Virus record (IMG/VR): IMGVR_UViG_3300038549_000009
Span: 1 to 64,000 of that record
DNA length: 64,000 nucleotides
Direction: 5' to 3' (one strand)
DNA from: a virus
Shown here: one piece after another, positions 34,834-43,082 of the stretch
Layout: every line of letters starts with the position of its first letter
How positions within the stretch are numbered: the stretch's first letter is position 1
Notes under the pieces: generated by a model
Told to the model about the DNA's origin: nothing
The model's database searches: none
What the model saw: only the letters and a program-made list of their open reading frames with translations
Position numbers and translations under genes: made by a program

Positions 34834-35081
34834 TATCTTCCCCCTTCGATGTTAGCCACCGGTGTCGGTGTCTTGATCCACGTCTCGAGCCGATCCAGCG
34901 AGGCCCAACCCCCTTGCGGGCGCCCTATGTCAGCGGCCGCGAATGTGCGCAGCTCTTTGTCGCACTCCGACTTGAACAACGCGATTGCTTCAAGAACGGC
35001 TTGCAGCTCCGCCGTTCCCCGATACTGATGCAGTCTTGCCCTCAGCGCCGCCTGCTGCGCCTTGATTGTCCCCGGTTCCAT
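34833..35081 (-). CDS. 82-residue protein starting inside the portal gene
   Basis: The ATG at 35081 has RBS TGGAGG 6-7 bases upstream and lies 92 bp inside the 3' end of the portal gene, in a different frame. The stop TAA overlaps the scaffold ATG. The sequence is helical (KAQQAALRARLHQYRGTAELQAVLEAI). The strong RBS and the tight junction support a real gene that may assist portal or head assembly. Confidence 0.65.
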   Translation of the reverse strand: MEPGTIKAQQAALRARLHQYRGTAELQAVLEAIALFKSECDKELRTFAAADIGRPQGGWASLDRLETWIKTPTPVANIEGGR

Positions 35082-37038
35082 TCAATGCCTCCAGTAGTGT
35101 GTTGAGCACGTCCACGGTTGCGGACGCCGTGTTTTTGTTCGCCTGCGAGATGTTCTTCACCGCCTCCGACAGCGTCTTGCGGATCGTCGCCTGTGCGGTC
35201 TGCGTCGCAAGTTGCTGCGCTTGCTGTTGCGCCCGCTCGCGCGCCGCGCGCTTCTGCACGACGACGGCTTCGTCCTCGAGCAAATCTTCAGCGAGATCGC
35301 GCACCTTCAGCCGCTCCTCGACGAGGCGCCGTTCCTTGATGTGGTCCATCTGGCTCTCATTGAGCGTCACGCTCAACTGATCCAGTTGCAGCGACCGAAC
35401 TTCCTTGGCGATCAGCGAGGTCGAGCCGCGCGCGATCACCATGAAGTCGCCCTTGATCTCGGGCTTCGCGCGGAACTCCATGTTCCAGTCGTAGAGCGCG
35501 GTGATGGCGCTCGTCGTGAACCGGTCAAAGTTACGCACCACATCGCGGATCGGGAGCGCGGCGGCGCCCATAATCATCGACGCGCCACCCTGCGTGCGCA
35601 GCGCTTCGCTGCCACCTTTGGTCGGATCGCCCAGCGCGGGCGGCGGCAGCGCCGTCTCGAGGTCCATGAACTCCATGAATGTCTTGAGGACGTTCAGTAG
35701 TTCGGGTATGTGCGAGTTGACCGTCACGTCCTGCACCGCGCGATTGCCGGCGTTGGTCGGACTGCCCTTGCGGCCTTCCTTGATGTAGACCTTGAACGCG
35801 TGCGGGTCCCACGGTTGGCCCTCCATCAGGAGGTCCAAGTCCAGCTCGATCATCGGGCCGGACACGGCGCTGGCGTTGTCGAGCAACATCCGCGCCGCTT
35901 CGCAGATCGCCATTTGCGAATCGCGAATGATCTCCGGCAAACCGGAGCCGACCGTGTTGATATCGTCCTCGGTGTAGACGAACGTGTGGAACGGCGAAGT
36001 GGACTTGCGCGCCTCGGGTAGCCGCACCGCCTTAATGATGACATCCCCAATCATGGCGACTTGCGCAGTGAACAGCTTGTCCAGCTCACTCGCAGGAACC
36101 GCCTCGCCGCTGGCGGTTAACTGCGCTCCGGTCACGCGGCCATAGCCCTCGACGTATTCGTATTTGTTCGTGGTGATGTCGGCGACGTTCTCGCGGTTAG
36201 ACTTTTTGGAGCGCAGGTCTTTCTCCCAGTCCTCCTCCATGTAGTTGCCGGTCGGATATTTCTTGAGCACCTCGTCGACCATCTCCGACATGAAATCCGG
36301 CCGGTCACGCAGCTCCGCGACAGACGCGCGCGACATCGGATTGCGCTCGAACTCCCAGTCGTATTGTTCCTTGCACTTGGCCGAGAGATCGGGATAGTAG
36401 TTCCAGACCGGGACGAACTCGAACATGGGCTTCAGCCGCGTGCTCGTCTCCGCCACGTAGGCGCCGTTGATATTCTTGAGCCACGTCCGCACCGTTTCTT
36501 TCAGGTGATACGGGCCCTTCATGACGCCCAAGCCGAAGATCACGCCGCTGAAGACAACCTTGCGCGCGAGCGTGATGTATTCCATCTCGTCCAGCTCGTC
36601 CGCGATCTCCGTGCTCATTTTCTCCGCGCGCTCCTGCGCGATCAGCCGGACCTGCCGCTCGATCTCGTTATTCGTGGGAGTGTTGGGGACGACGGCCTTC
36701 TCCGTCGCGAGCTTGATCGCGGCGGCCGTATCTTCCTCGGAGAGATTGGGCACCTTGGTCGCCTCGACCGCCCAGTTCTTTTCGGACTGGGGGAACATCA
36801 TCTCCATGATGCGGGCGACCGTGCCGATCGCCTTAACCCGCGTAGCCCGTGGATACGCGCGCGAGCCATCCTTGCGGAATTTCTTCTCGACCTCGGGATC
36901 GTAGTGCCCCTTGGTCTGCCGCAGATTCCGGAGCCACTGCTGCTCGACTTCGTAACGGTTTTTCTTGTAGGTGGCGAACGTCTGACGGAGGTTTACCCCC
37001 ATCGAGTCCAGCAGCCTGCGGTCGGTAATCGTCGCCAT
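34990..37038 (-). CDS. portal protein
   Basis: This 682-residue protein has RBS GAGGAG and ATG at 37038. It is long, charged and helix-rich, with features typical of N4-like portals: an N-terminal region RQTKGHYDPEVEKKFR, IARGSTSLIAKEVRSLQLDQL near residue 545, and a C-terminal Gln/Ala-rich helix (RERAQQQAQQLATQTAQ). It lies directly downstream of the large terminase. It would form the DNA channel vertex. The final 30 residues are Gly/Ala-rich and overlap the next gene. Confidence 0.85.
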   Translation of the reverse strand: MATITDRRLLDSMGVNLRQTFATYKKNRYEVEQQWLRNLRQTKGHYDPEVEKKFRKDGSRAYPRATRVKAIGTVARIMEMMFPQSEKNWAVEATKVPNLSEEDTAAAIKLATEKAVVPNTPTNNEIERQVRLIAQERAEKMSTEIADELDEMEYITLARKVVFSGVIFGLGVMKGPYHLKETVRTWLKNINGAYVAETSTRLKPMFEFVPVWNYYPDLSAKCKEQYDWEFERNPMSRASVAELRDRPDFMSEMVDEVLKKYPTGNYMEEDWEKDLRSKKSNRENVADITTNKYEYVEGYGRVTGAQLTASGEAVPASELDKLFTAQVAMIGDVIIKAVRLPEARKSTSPFHTFVYTEDDINTVGSGLPEIIRDSQMAICEAARMLLDNASAVSGPMIELDLDLLMEGQPWDPHAFKVYIKEGRKGSPTNAGNRAVQDVTVNSHIPELLNVLKTFMEFMDLETALPPPALGDPTKGGSEALRTQGGASMIMGAAALPIRDVVRNFDRFTTSAITALYDWNMEFRAKPEIKGDFMVIARGSTSLIAKEVRSLQLDQLSVTLNESQMDHIKERRLVEERLKVRDLAEDLLEDEAVVVQKRAARERAQQQAQQLATQTAQATIRKTLSEAVKNISQANKNTASATVDVLNTLLEALNGTGDNQGAAGGAEGKTASVSGNGGAASRS

Positions 37039-37039
37039 C

Positions 37040-38461
37040 TCAGCTCCTCACATTGTAGCCGGGGTTACCCGCGAGCTGCGCCAAGACGCGGCGGCGGTAG
37101 TCCGCATCGTCGGCGGTCGTCACACCGGTGCGGAAGTGCATGTTCGCATACTCGTCCGCCTCGCAAACGTGGGAGAAGATGTTCTTCTCTGGCTTGTCCC
37201 GGTGTGCGTTTTGCAGACGTAGTTTCTCGTAATGATACCCCCCGGAGAGCCCCCGGATCAAGTATCGGCAGCTTGGGTCGATCAGGCACCCGTCGTGCCG
37301 AGTGAGGAAGAACTCGGTCGCCTCGCGCCGCACCTTCGCGTCGTTGGTGTAGGCGAGGCGCACCGCGCGCCGGCTGATCTTCAGCCCCTTCACCAGTATG
37401 TCCACGCAGTTCTGCTCGGTCGTCTGCGAACCGTAGCCCCCGCTCGGGTCGCCCGTAATGAAGATCGGGAGCCCCCGGAACTTCAGGTTGAGGAGCGGCC
37501 GGAGCTTGCGGTCGATGAAGGTCTCGAGCGCCATCGTCTCGTTCTCAAGCGTGATCGCCTCGGCGAACGTGAGGCTCCGCCCGCGCACGTCCTCCTGCTT
37601 GATGACTGCCGCAGGCGTCCTCCCGAAGTCCATCCCGACGACGATCGGGCGGGCCGGGTCCACGATCAGCGGTGATCTTGCGACGTGGCGCGGCTCGTCG
37701 AACTCGGGCTGCACTGGCTTGCCCGCGATCGAGCGGCCGGGGAGCCCGTGGATATACATCCGGATGAAGTTCTCGCTCTTGCCCTTCATCATCGTGACGT
37801 AGTAGTCGCGCCCGCCCTTCAGGTTCTCCAGATTCTCCGCGTCCTTCGAGAGCCCGCTCGGCTGCTTGAACACCGCCCAACCGTTGTCCTGCACCGGCTC
37901 GTTCGTGTCCGGGTCCAATCCTTCGGCGAGCTGGAAACAGTAGGTGTCCTCGATCGGCGGGTTGGTGTCGCCCCACATCCCGTCCCATGCGCCGGGCATG
38001 TCATACCAGCGGCCGAGCCGCCCGTCGATACCGTCGACGATCTCGCGCTCCATCTCGCGCTGCTCGTTCAGCCATGCGAAGTTGATCTCGAGCGAGAGCA
38101 GGTTCTTCACGTCATCGGGATTGTCGAGCGCGCGGAACATGATCTCGCCCCGGATGTCGCCGATCTTCACGTAGTAAACCTTCTCGGTCGCGCGATACTC
38201 GCCGATCGAGCCGTTAGGGAACCAGTAGAAGAACGTCTTCATTGTCGTGTCGCGGAGCTGCGGGGTCGTGTTCCGCGTGATGATCGCGCGGCCATGCCGG
38301 AATCCGTCGGTCCAGTGCGGACGCTCCGCGAGCCGGCGCACGACCTCCACCGAACAGCCGGATGACTTGCCCGAGCCGAACGGCCCGGTTAGGAGGCGGC
38401 GCCGCGCGTTCGATTGCATGAAGCGCTCGATCGTGCGCGGCGGCTTGTAGGCGAGTTCCAT
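37040..38461 (-). CDS. terminase large subunit
   Basis: The ATG at 38461 overlaps the previous stop (TGATG), giving 473 residues; a TTG one codon upstream is possible. Walker A is GPFGSGKSS at residues 26-34, with a Walker B-like NFAWLNEQRE near 150. Nuclease-domain signatures GMDFGRTPAA and ITGDPSGGYGSQT follow in the C-terminal half. The enzyme packages DNA into proheads through the portal and cuts concatemers. The gene follows small terminase-like genes and precedes the portal. Confidence 0.9.
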   Translation of the reverse strand: MELAYKPPRTIERFMQSNARRRLLTGPFGSGKSSGCSVEVVRRLAERPHWTDGFRHGRAIITRNTTPQLRDTTMKTFFYWFPNGSIGEYRATEKVYYVKIGDIRGEIMFRALDNPDDVKNLLSLEINFAWLNEQREMEREIVDGIDGRLGRWYDMPGAWDGMWGDTNPPIEDTYCFQLAEGLDPDTNEPVQDNGWAVFKQPSGLSKDAENLENLKGGRDYYVTMMKGKSENFIRMYIHGLPGRSIAGKPVQPEFDEPRHVARSPLIVDPARPIVVGMDFGRTPAAVIKQEDVRGRSLTFAEAITLENETMALETFIDRKLRPLLNLKFRGLPIFITGDPSGGYGSQTTEQNCVDILVKGLKISRRAVRLAYTNDAKVRREATEFFLTRHDGCLIDPSCRYLIRGLSGGYHYEKLRLQNAHRDKPEKNIFSHVCEADEYANMHFRTGVTTADDADYRRRVLAQLAGNPGYNVRS

Positions 38462-38721
38462 CAATCGTCCAGCGTGTCCGGGAAGATGTAGCGCCCGTGC
38501 GCGTTGGCGTGCGCGTCGCGCCGGCCGTTCCAGTATTCAGTCGCGCGCGTTGCCTGCACGGACTGCGCCAAAGCCTTGTTCATCCACTCGGCCACGATCT
38601 GCCCAACTGCCGGGCCCATGCGGCCCCAGCGGAAGACGGCCGTGGCGAGCGTGCCGCGCGGGAGCTTGAAGCTAACGCGGACTTGCAGCCAGCCGTCGCG
38701 GTGTTCAAACGAGAGGTTCAT
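38461..38721 (-). CDS. hypothetical protein upstream of terminase
   Basis: The ATG at 38721 with RBS GGAGGG gives 86 residues. The sequence NLSFEHRDGWLQVRVSFKLPRG suggests a small beta domain, followed by a helix EWMNKALAQSVQ. No family recognised; coupled to the terminase gene by TGATG. Confidence 0.6.
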   Translation of the reverse strand: MNLSFEHRDGWLQVRVSFKLPRGTLATAVFRWGRMGPAVGQIVAEWMNKALAQSVQATRATEYWNGRRDAHANAHGRYIFPDTLDD

Positions 38722-38914
38722 GTTCCCTCCGCACTCCACGCCGCCCGTCCTCGAAGCCGTCGTGATACGCCTGCCGGCGCACCCGCTTCAACTCGTGTCG
38801 AAAGAAATGGTTAATCCGAGCCATCGCCTCGTCCGCGATGATCTCGTCCGCCTCGCGCTTCAAGAACCGATCGAGGTGCCACTCGTAAATAGCGTTCAGC
38901 ATCCACTGGATCAT
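38705..38914 (-). CDS. small helical protein near terminase
   Basis: This is a 69-residue, highly charged helical protein (FLKREADEIIADEAMARINHFFRHELKRVRRQAY) overlapping both neighbours. Its charged helix could bind nucleic acid or another packaging protein; this is not shown. Confidence 0.6.
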   Translation of the reverse strand: MIQWMLNAIYEWHLDRFLKREADEIIADEAMARINHFFRHELKRVRRQAYHDGFEDGRRGVRREHEPLV

Positions 38915-39480
38915 GTGCCCTCTCCCTTCACCGGTGTCACGTCGATCGCCGGGCGCTCCTCGCCCACGACGATAGTCGGTCGGCCGGCACCGGGGTCGCT
39001 GAAGATGATCTTCAGCGAGAACCCCGAGCCGCCTCCCGAGCCTGCCCCCCCTTCCCCATCTTTTCCGGGATCAAGTCCCGCTACGCGCGAGTGCCACTTG
39101 ATCGAATCCATTCTCACCGCCGGCGCTACGTCCGGGTCGGTCGCGAGCATGAACGCGTGCTCGAGCAGTTCTTCCGCTTGGAGCTTCGCCTTCGTCTTGA
39201 AGCTCAGGCCCTCGCTCACGATCACCGCGCGGTATCCCTTCACGAGCTTCGTGAAAGTGTCGTTCTGCAACAGCTTGGCACCCTGCTCCGGGGTGAGGCC
39301 GTAGTGCTCGAGGGTTTCCTCGGGCGTCTCGATCTGCATGGCCAGATCGAAAGGCAGCCGCGCCGGCCAGCCGTTGCGCTTGGCGATCGCCGCGAGCTGC
39401 ACCTTCTCGGAATCCGCCCGGCCGGGGGCCTCCCCGCCCGCCGCCCGCATGAACCCGTCGAATGGTGACTCGGTCGCCAT
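38911..39480 (-). CDS. putative terminase small subunit / packaging protein
   Basis: This is a 189-residue protein. The region AIAKRNGWPARLPFDLAMQIETPEETLEHYGLTPEQGAKLL, split over residues 30-75, reads as a helix-rich DNA-binding domain of the kind found in N4-like packaging small subunits, followed by helices with LQAEELLEHAFML and a Gly-rich linker (GGAGSGGGSG) before a beta tail. It lies two genes upstream of the large terminase. The assignment is by pattern and context. Confidence 0.65.
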   Translation of the reverse strand: MATESPFDGFMRAAGGEAPGRADSEKVQLAAIAKRNGWPARLPFDLAMQIETPEETLEHYGLTPEQGAKLLQNDTFTKLVKGYRAVIVSEGLSFKTKAKLQAEELLEHAFMLATDPDVAPAVRMDSIKWHSRVAGLDPGKDGEGGAGSGGGSGFSLKIIFSDPGAGRPTIVVGEERPAIDVTPVKGEGT

Positions 39481-39520
39481 CAGTGCATCCTACGGGGTTC
39501 TGCCGCGCCTGTCAAGTATT

Positions 39521-40237
39521 TCACTGCGTCAATTCCTTGACGGTATCGAGGAAGCCCTGCACCGCGCTGATCGGCACGGCGTAGCCCACGTTGTTAAATT
39601 CTTGACGCTCGATCATGATCGCCCGGTTGAGCCCGACGAGCACCCACCGTCCCTGCTGGTAGCCGAATAGGCCCCCACCGCTGTTCCCGGTGGACAGCCA
39701 TGCGGTGTGCTGAATGAATGCCCCGCCTTGGCTCTGGACCAGCCCCATCGTCAACCACTGCTGCCGGATCGCCCGGACGCGCGGGAACCCAACCGCGACC
39801 ACGGGTTCGTCCTGCACCGGGTCGTAACCCAGCGGGGCACATGGACATTTCAGCGCGGGCGAGTGCACGAGCGCCAAGTCGAACCCCGGCCCGGTAGCGG
39901 CGACGGTCAGGGGAAACGTCCCCTCCCCGGTAACCACCTCGAGTGTCGTGGCATTCTCCGCCAGCTCTGCCCGGCTGACTGCATGGTAGACCGTCACGGC
40001 GTAGCCGGGGCGGATCACCACGATCGAAGCGCTGGCGACGAAGACGCCGCTGGCCGCGCGCTGGAACATCGGGAGCACGTAGCCCCGCGTGACGCTGAAC
40101 TCGGCAGCCTGCGCCGGCCGGGGCCAGAATATCCACGCTGCGAACGCGGCTACCGCTATCCACGTCAGGATGGTGGCCGCAGCCGCGATCGTCGCAGCTA
40201 TGATGCTGAATCGGCTCGACTTGTCGTTGGTGTCCAT
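39521..40237 (-). CDS. membrane-anchored trypsin-like serine protease
   Basis: This is a 238-residue protein with a transmembrane segment at about residues 12-37, so the catalytic domain would be outside the cytoplasm if the N-terminus is inside. The triad is readable: His85 in TVYHAV, Asp120 in GFDLALV, and Ser186 in STGNSGGGLFG. The layout is that of HtrA/trypsin-like proteases without a visible PDZ domain. It is the first gene of the late operon, with RBS GGGAGG. It might act on host envelope or exported proteins; a prohead-maturation role is less likely given the membrane anchor. Confidence 0.75.
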   Translation of the reverse strand: MDTNDKSSRFSIIAATIAAAATILTWIAVAAFAAWIFWPRPAQAAEFSVTRGYVLPMFQRAASGVFVASASIVVIRPGYAVTVYHAVSRAELAENATTLEVVTGEGTFPLTVAATGPGFDLALVHSPALKCPCAPLGYDPVQDEPVVAVGFPRVRAIRQQWLTMGLVQSQGGAFIQHTAWLSTGNSGGGLFGYQQGRWVLVGLNRAIMIERQEFNNVGYAVPISAVQGFLDTVKELTQ

Positions 40238-40307
40238 GAAGCCTCCCGGTTTACGGTAAGTGGGTCCTGCCGTAGTGAGACTACGATGTCGGGCTCGAGT
40301 TCAATCG

Positions 40308-40339
40308 AACGTCGGCACTTGCGCGTAACTGCCGACGTT
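40308..40339 (+). terminator. perfect 10-bp hairpin followed by a short T run
   Basis: AACGTCGGCA (40308-40317) and TGCCGACGTT (40330-40339) form a 10-bp stem with a 12-nt loop, followed by TTAT on the plus strand. It could terminate plus-strand transcription or serve as an operator in front of the late operon. Confidence 0.45.
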
Positions 40340-40349
40340 TTATGCCGGC

Positions 40350-40367
40350 GGCAGGCTACATCCTGCC
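40350..40367. repeat. inverted repeat GGCAGG-N6-CCTGCC, copy 1
   Basis: An 18-bp dyad with spacer CTACAT. A second copy lies 33 bp to the right (start to start), close to three helical turns, so the two could form a paired operator for a dimeric regulator. Confidence 0.6.
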
Positions 40368-40382
40368 TCTAACCTCTTGACC

Positions 40383-40400
40383 GGCAGGGTATATCCTGCC
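40383..40400. repeat. inverted repeat GGCAGG-N6-CCTGCC, copy 2
   Basis: An 18-bp dyad with spacer GTATAT, matching copy 1 in both arms. The pair lies about 110-165 bp upstream of the first late gene. Confidence 0.6.
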
Positions 40401-40544
40401 CCGGCCGTATGCAGAACCGCGCTCGAGCTGTCGAGTTTCGTGTATGCGCGGGGGCTCGAATCACGACACATAAGCCGCCGGATGTGTCGCGAATGCTAGG
40501 CGTTAAAGGGTATAGCGCCCAAGACGTTAGGGGGTGTAACGAAC

Positions 40545-40577
40545 TTGACACATTCTAAAAATGGCCTGTGCTATACG
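40545..40577 (+). promoter_or_regulatory. promoter-like site with extended -10
   Basis: TTGACA (40545-40550) and TGCTATACG (40569-40577) are present, but the spacer to TATACG is 21 bp, longer than usual. The extended TGn element may compensate. It would drive the accessory genes from the control region. Confidence 0.4.
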
Positions 40578-41231
40578 AGGGAGGGAACTGCTGGAATACC
40601 GCGCGCGCGTTCCCCCCAGCGCCGCCCCCTAACCGCCCGAAAGAATTCTTTTTTCTAGGCCGCGACCGCACGCCGCGCGACCGCATAACGCCGGGGGGTT
40701 AGGCGGCCCGGCAGCGGGGGGCGCGTCAAGCCCGCGTGCCCGATAGTCTTGATTCTAAAGGATAAACGGGCTAACAGCGCTCACGTTCCGGGCTCGAACG
40801 CGCGACAGCAGAACGGGAAAACTGTTAGGATTCAATGATCTTAGAGGATTAACTTCAGGAATGCCGTGAGGTCCGGCCCTCGTGGACACAAGTCCGGGCC
40901 GAGCTTGATCTCATGCCATCAAGGGCTTAGCGCAGCGCTCTTGTCAACTATCCATAAATCGCTGATTTTAGAAGTGATAATTACGCGCGAGGGGCCGATT
41001 CTGATCGGTTAACGTGTTAGCACCCCGCTATACGTGAGCGGTCATACCTCCTAACTGCTAGGCGTGCTTCTAGGTTGTCCGAAAACCATACATATCGCGC
41101 TGATTTAACAGGATCATTTTCCCGCGAGCTTGTCACCGCGCGGGCCCGTCCTCCGATGTCACTTTAACTATGTGCTCTAAGATCACTGAATTTAAACGCC
41201 TAACGGTTTCGCGAGTGTCGCGAGCTTGACG

Positions 41232-41466
41232 CCGGGCCCGCTCGAGTGCGTGCACCGGTCCCGCTCGAGCGCTCGAGCCGGCCGCCGCGAGCCGGCAGGG
41301 CGTGCTAGAGGCGGGCGAGCCCAGTGCACCGGGACGCCGGCGGGCCGCGCGCTTGCGCCGTCCCCGCGCCACCTCGAGCGCGTGCCGGGGCGACTGCCGG
41401 ACGCCGGCGCCGGGCCCGCGACTCGAGCGCGCCTCGAGCCCGCACGGGGGGCAAGCGCCGGGCCCG
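41232..41466. repeat. G+C-rich iteron-like cluster of CCGGGCCCG and CTCGAG
   Basis: CCGGGCCCG occurs at 41232, 41410 and 41458, and CTCGAG at 41241, 41264, 41272, 41373, 41422 and 41433. The first two CCGGGCCCG copies are followed within a few bases by CTCGAG, so a composite unit appears to repeat imperfectly. The density is much higher than in neighbouring coding DNA. An origin or binding-site array is possible. Confidence 0.6.
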
Positions 41467-41556
41467 GCCGGGGGCGTGCTGGCATGATTCTTGTCCGACG
41501 AACGGCGGGGCCCGGAGCGTGTAAACGCTTGACGCCGGGGCCGGCGAGGCGGAGAA

Positions 41557-41612
41557 TCGCGCACAGCGCGACGGGGGGCCCGGAGCGCATCAACCTAGAG
41601 GAGCATGACATC
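41557..41612 (+). promoter_or_regulatory. hairpin leader A before the SprT-like gene
   Basis: TCGCGC-ACA-GCGCGA (41557-41571) forms a hairpin, followed by GGGGCCCGGAGCG and the RBS block AACCTAGAGGAGCA before ATG 41613. The same order of hairpin, G-rich box and RBS block recurs at 43464 and 44428. A second GGGGCCCGGAGCG copy lies at 41507. Confidence 0.6.
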
Positions 41613-42194
41613 ATGACAACCAAGCAGCAATACGAGACGCGCGAGGAATGGCTGCAAGCGTGCGTGGACCTTTTCCGGCCGGCATTCAAAGCGGCCGGGG
41701 AGCCGCTGCGCGAAACCATTCGCGCCTCGTGCGCATTCCCGCGCCGCTCGCGCGGTAAGGCCATCGGGCAACACTGGCCGGTCAACTACAGCACCGACAA
41801 GCACGACGAGATATTCATCTCGCCCGTGCTCGACGAGCCGCTGCGGGTGGCCGACGTGCTGGCGCACGAGTTGTGCCACACCCATCACTCGAACCATAAG
41901 GCGCGCACATTCGGCAAGCTCGCCCGCGCGCTCGAGCTTGAGGGCAAGCTCACGGCGACCATCGGCGGGGAGAAATTTAAACAGCGCTTTGGAGCCGCCA
42001 TCGCGAAGCTAGGGCCCTATCCGCACGGCGCGATGACCGAGCGCTCGCGGCCGACGGGCGGGCAGTCCACGCGCCTGCTCAAGTGCGAGTGCAAGGGGTG
42101 CGGCTACCTCGCACGCGTCACGCGTAAATGGATCGACGAGGCCGGCGCGCCCATCTGCCCGGCGTGCGAATCGTCGCTGGAGGTGGCCGGCTAG
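41613..42194 (+). CDS. SprT-like zinc metalloprotease domain protein
   Basis: The ATG at 41613 follows the AGAGGAGC RBS of a conserved leader and gives 193 residues. The zincin motif HELCHTHHSNH lies near residues 85-95, followed by a helix (RTFGKLARALELEGKLTATIGGE), as in SprT/Spartan-type proteins. A C-terminal zinc ribbon has CECKGCG and, later, CPAC. Cellular relatives cleave DNA-protein crosslinks or act with RNA polymerase. In this phage it heads the accessory operon; its substrate is unknown. An upstream extension of the frame without an RBS was not accepted. Confidence 0.8.
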   Translation: MTTKQQYETREEWLQACVDLFRPAFKAAGEPLRETIRASCAFPRRSRGKAIGQHWPVNYSTDKHDEIFISPVLDEPLRVADVLAHELCHTHHSNHKARTFGKLARALELEGKLTATIGGEKFKQRFGAAIAKLGPYPHGAMTERSRPTGGQSTRLLKCECKGCGYLARVTRKWIDEAGAPICPACESSLEVAG

Positions 42195-42199
42195 TCCGA

Positions 42200-42260
42200 C
42201 CTCGTGCGGCTCCTCCGGGGGCCGCACCGGGGCGCACTAACGCGCCTAACTGGAGGCATC
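42200..42260 (+). promoter_or_regulatory. hairpin leader B
   Basis: GTGCGGC (42204-42210) and GCCGCAC (42221-42227) form a 7-bp stem followed by CGGGGCGC and the RBS CTGGAGGCATC. The preceding text CGACCTCGTGCGGCT is shared with leader D. Confidence 0.55.
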
Positions 42261-42569
42261 ATGCAAATTGTGTTCATTGAATCCGACGCCGGCGGCTTCC
42301 GGCTAGACGCGGACGGGCGCACCGTCGTCGAGCGCGTCATCAAGCGCGTGCAAGGGCTAGGCGCCCCGCTGCCGTGCGGGATGTTCGCGCGCTATACCGT
42401 GACGCGCTTCGAGTCCGGCCGCGAGCTTGTCGAGGGCGTGCTGCAAGCGCGCCGCGCCGGCGGCCGGCGCTACTTCTCCGACCTGAGCGAGACCGCCGCA
42501 CAGCGCCGGCTGCTCAGGTGGTCCGCGCGCATCCTGCGCGAGCGGGCCGGGGAGGTGGCGCATGATTAA
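42261..42569 (+). CDS. hypothetical accessory protein
   Basis: This is a 102-residue protein following leader B (RBS TGGAGGC). It has a beta start (MQIVFIESDAGGFRLDADG) and an arginine-rich helical end. No family recognised; it overlaps the next gene by 8 bp. Confidence 0.6.
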   Translation: MQIVFIESDAGGFRLDADGRTVVERVIKRVQGLGAPLPCGMFARYTVTRFESGRELVEGVLQARRAGGRRYFSDLSETAAQRRLLRWSARILRERAGEVAHD

Positions 42570-42834
42570 CTTCCGCGAAAAATCACTGGCCGAGCTTGCC
42601 TACATCATTGAGGATGCGAGTGAGGCCGCGCTTGCAATGCGCGGGCACGATGACCGGGCCGAGGCTAAATACCTCGACCAAGTCAACGACGCCAGCACCG
42701 AGCTTGCGCGCCGGCAGCGGGGCCGGGGCCGCCTGTATGGCCGCCGGCACGACGACGAGCGCACCGACCAGTTGAGCCCGGCCCCGGTAGTTTGGCCGCG
42801 CACGCCGGTCAAACGCGAGGGAGGGCAATCATGA
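42562..42834 (+). CDS. hypothetical accessory protein
   Basis: This is a 90-residue protein with a helical N-terminus (NFREKSLAELAYIIEDASEAALAM) and a basic Gly/Arg region (RQRGRGRLYGRRH). The N-terminal part resembles small phage regulators in general shape only. Confidence 0.55.
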   Translation: MINFREKSLAELAYIIEDASEAALAMRGHDDRAEAKYLDQVNDASTELARRQRGRGRLYGRRHDDERTDQLSPAPVVWPRTPVKREGGQS

Positions 42835-43082
42835 GCACCGCACTTGCACAAGCGTATAGAGCCCGCGCCCGTCACATCGTCGAGCGCGATTGTCACGTCA
42901 CGGCTACCGTGCGCGCGGCCGTCTACCACGTCATCACGCGCCTCGCCGACAAGCGCGCGCAATACTGGCGCATGGCCCGCGACGAGCGCCGGGCCCTTTG
43001 GCTAGGCGCGCGTGACGGCGTGCGGGGTAACCTCTGGCTGTATCGCGAGGCTACACGTAGCCGAGGAGGGACGGGCTCATGA
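42831..43082 (+). CDS. basic helical accessory protein
   Basis: This is an 83-residue protein starting at ATG 42831 (GGAGGG RBS), rich in Arg and Ala (AYRARARHIVERDCHV, DKRAQYWRMARDERRALW). It could bind nucleic acid. It overlaps both neighbours by 4 bp (ATGA). Confidence 0.55.
   Translation: MSTALAQAYRARARHIVERDCHVTATVRAAVYHVITRLADKRAQYWRMARDERRALWLGARDGVRGNLWLYREATRSRGGTGS

Larger units (their letters stand above)
40238..41612. other. divergent non-coding control region (possible origin)
   Basis: No convincing gene was found here. It separates the minus-strand late operon from the plus-strand accessory genes. It contains an AT-richer part (about 40.93-41.2 kb) with several short direct and inverted repeats, two twin inverted repeats at 40350 and 40383, a perfect 10-bp hairpin at 40308-40339, a TTGACA/TATACG promoter-like site and, from 41232, a G+C-rich cluster of CTCGAG and CCGGGCCCG repeats. 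Such a region can hold operators, divergent promoters or a replication origin. The function is inferred. Confidence 0.6.

Noticed and set aside
40369-40551. A minus-strand open frame in the control region (60 residues)
   Set aside because: It overlaps inverted repeats and promoter-like DNA, has no RBS and no protein-like composition.
41226-41612. An N-terminal extension of the SprT-like gene
   Set aside because: The conserved RBS block and hairpin leader point to ATG 41613; the upstream frame is Arg/Ala/Gly-rich iteron DNA without an RBS.
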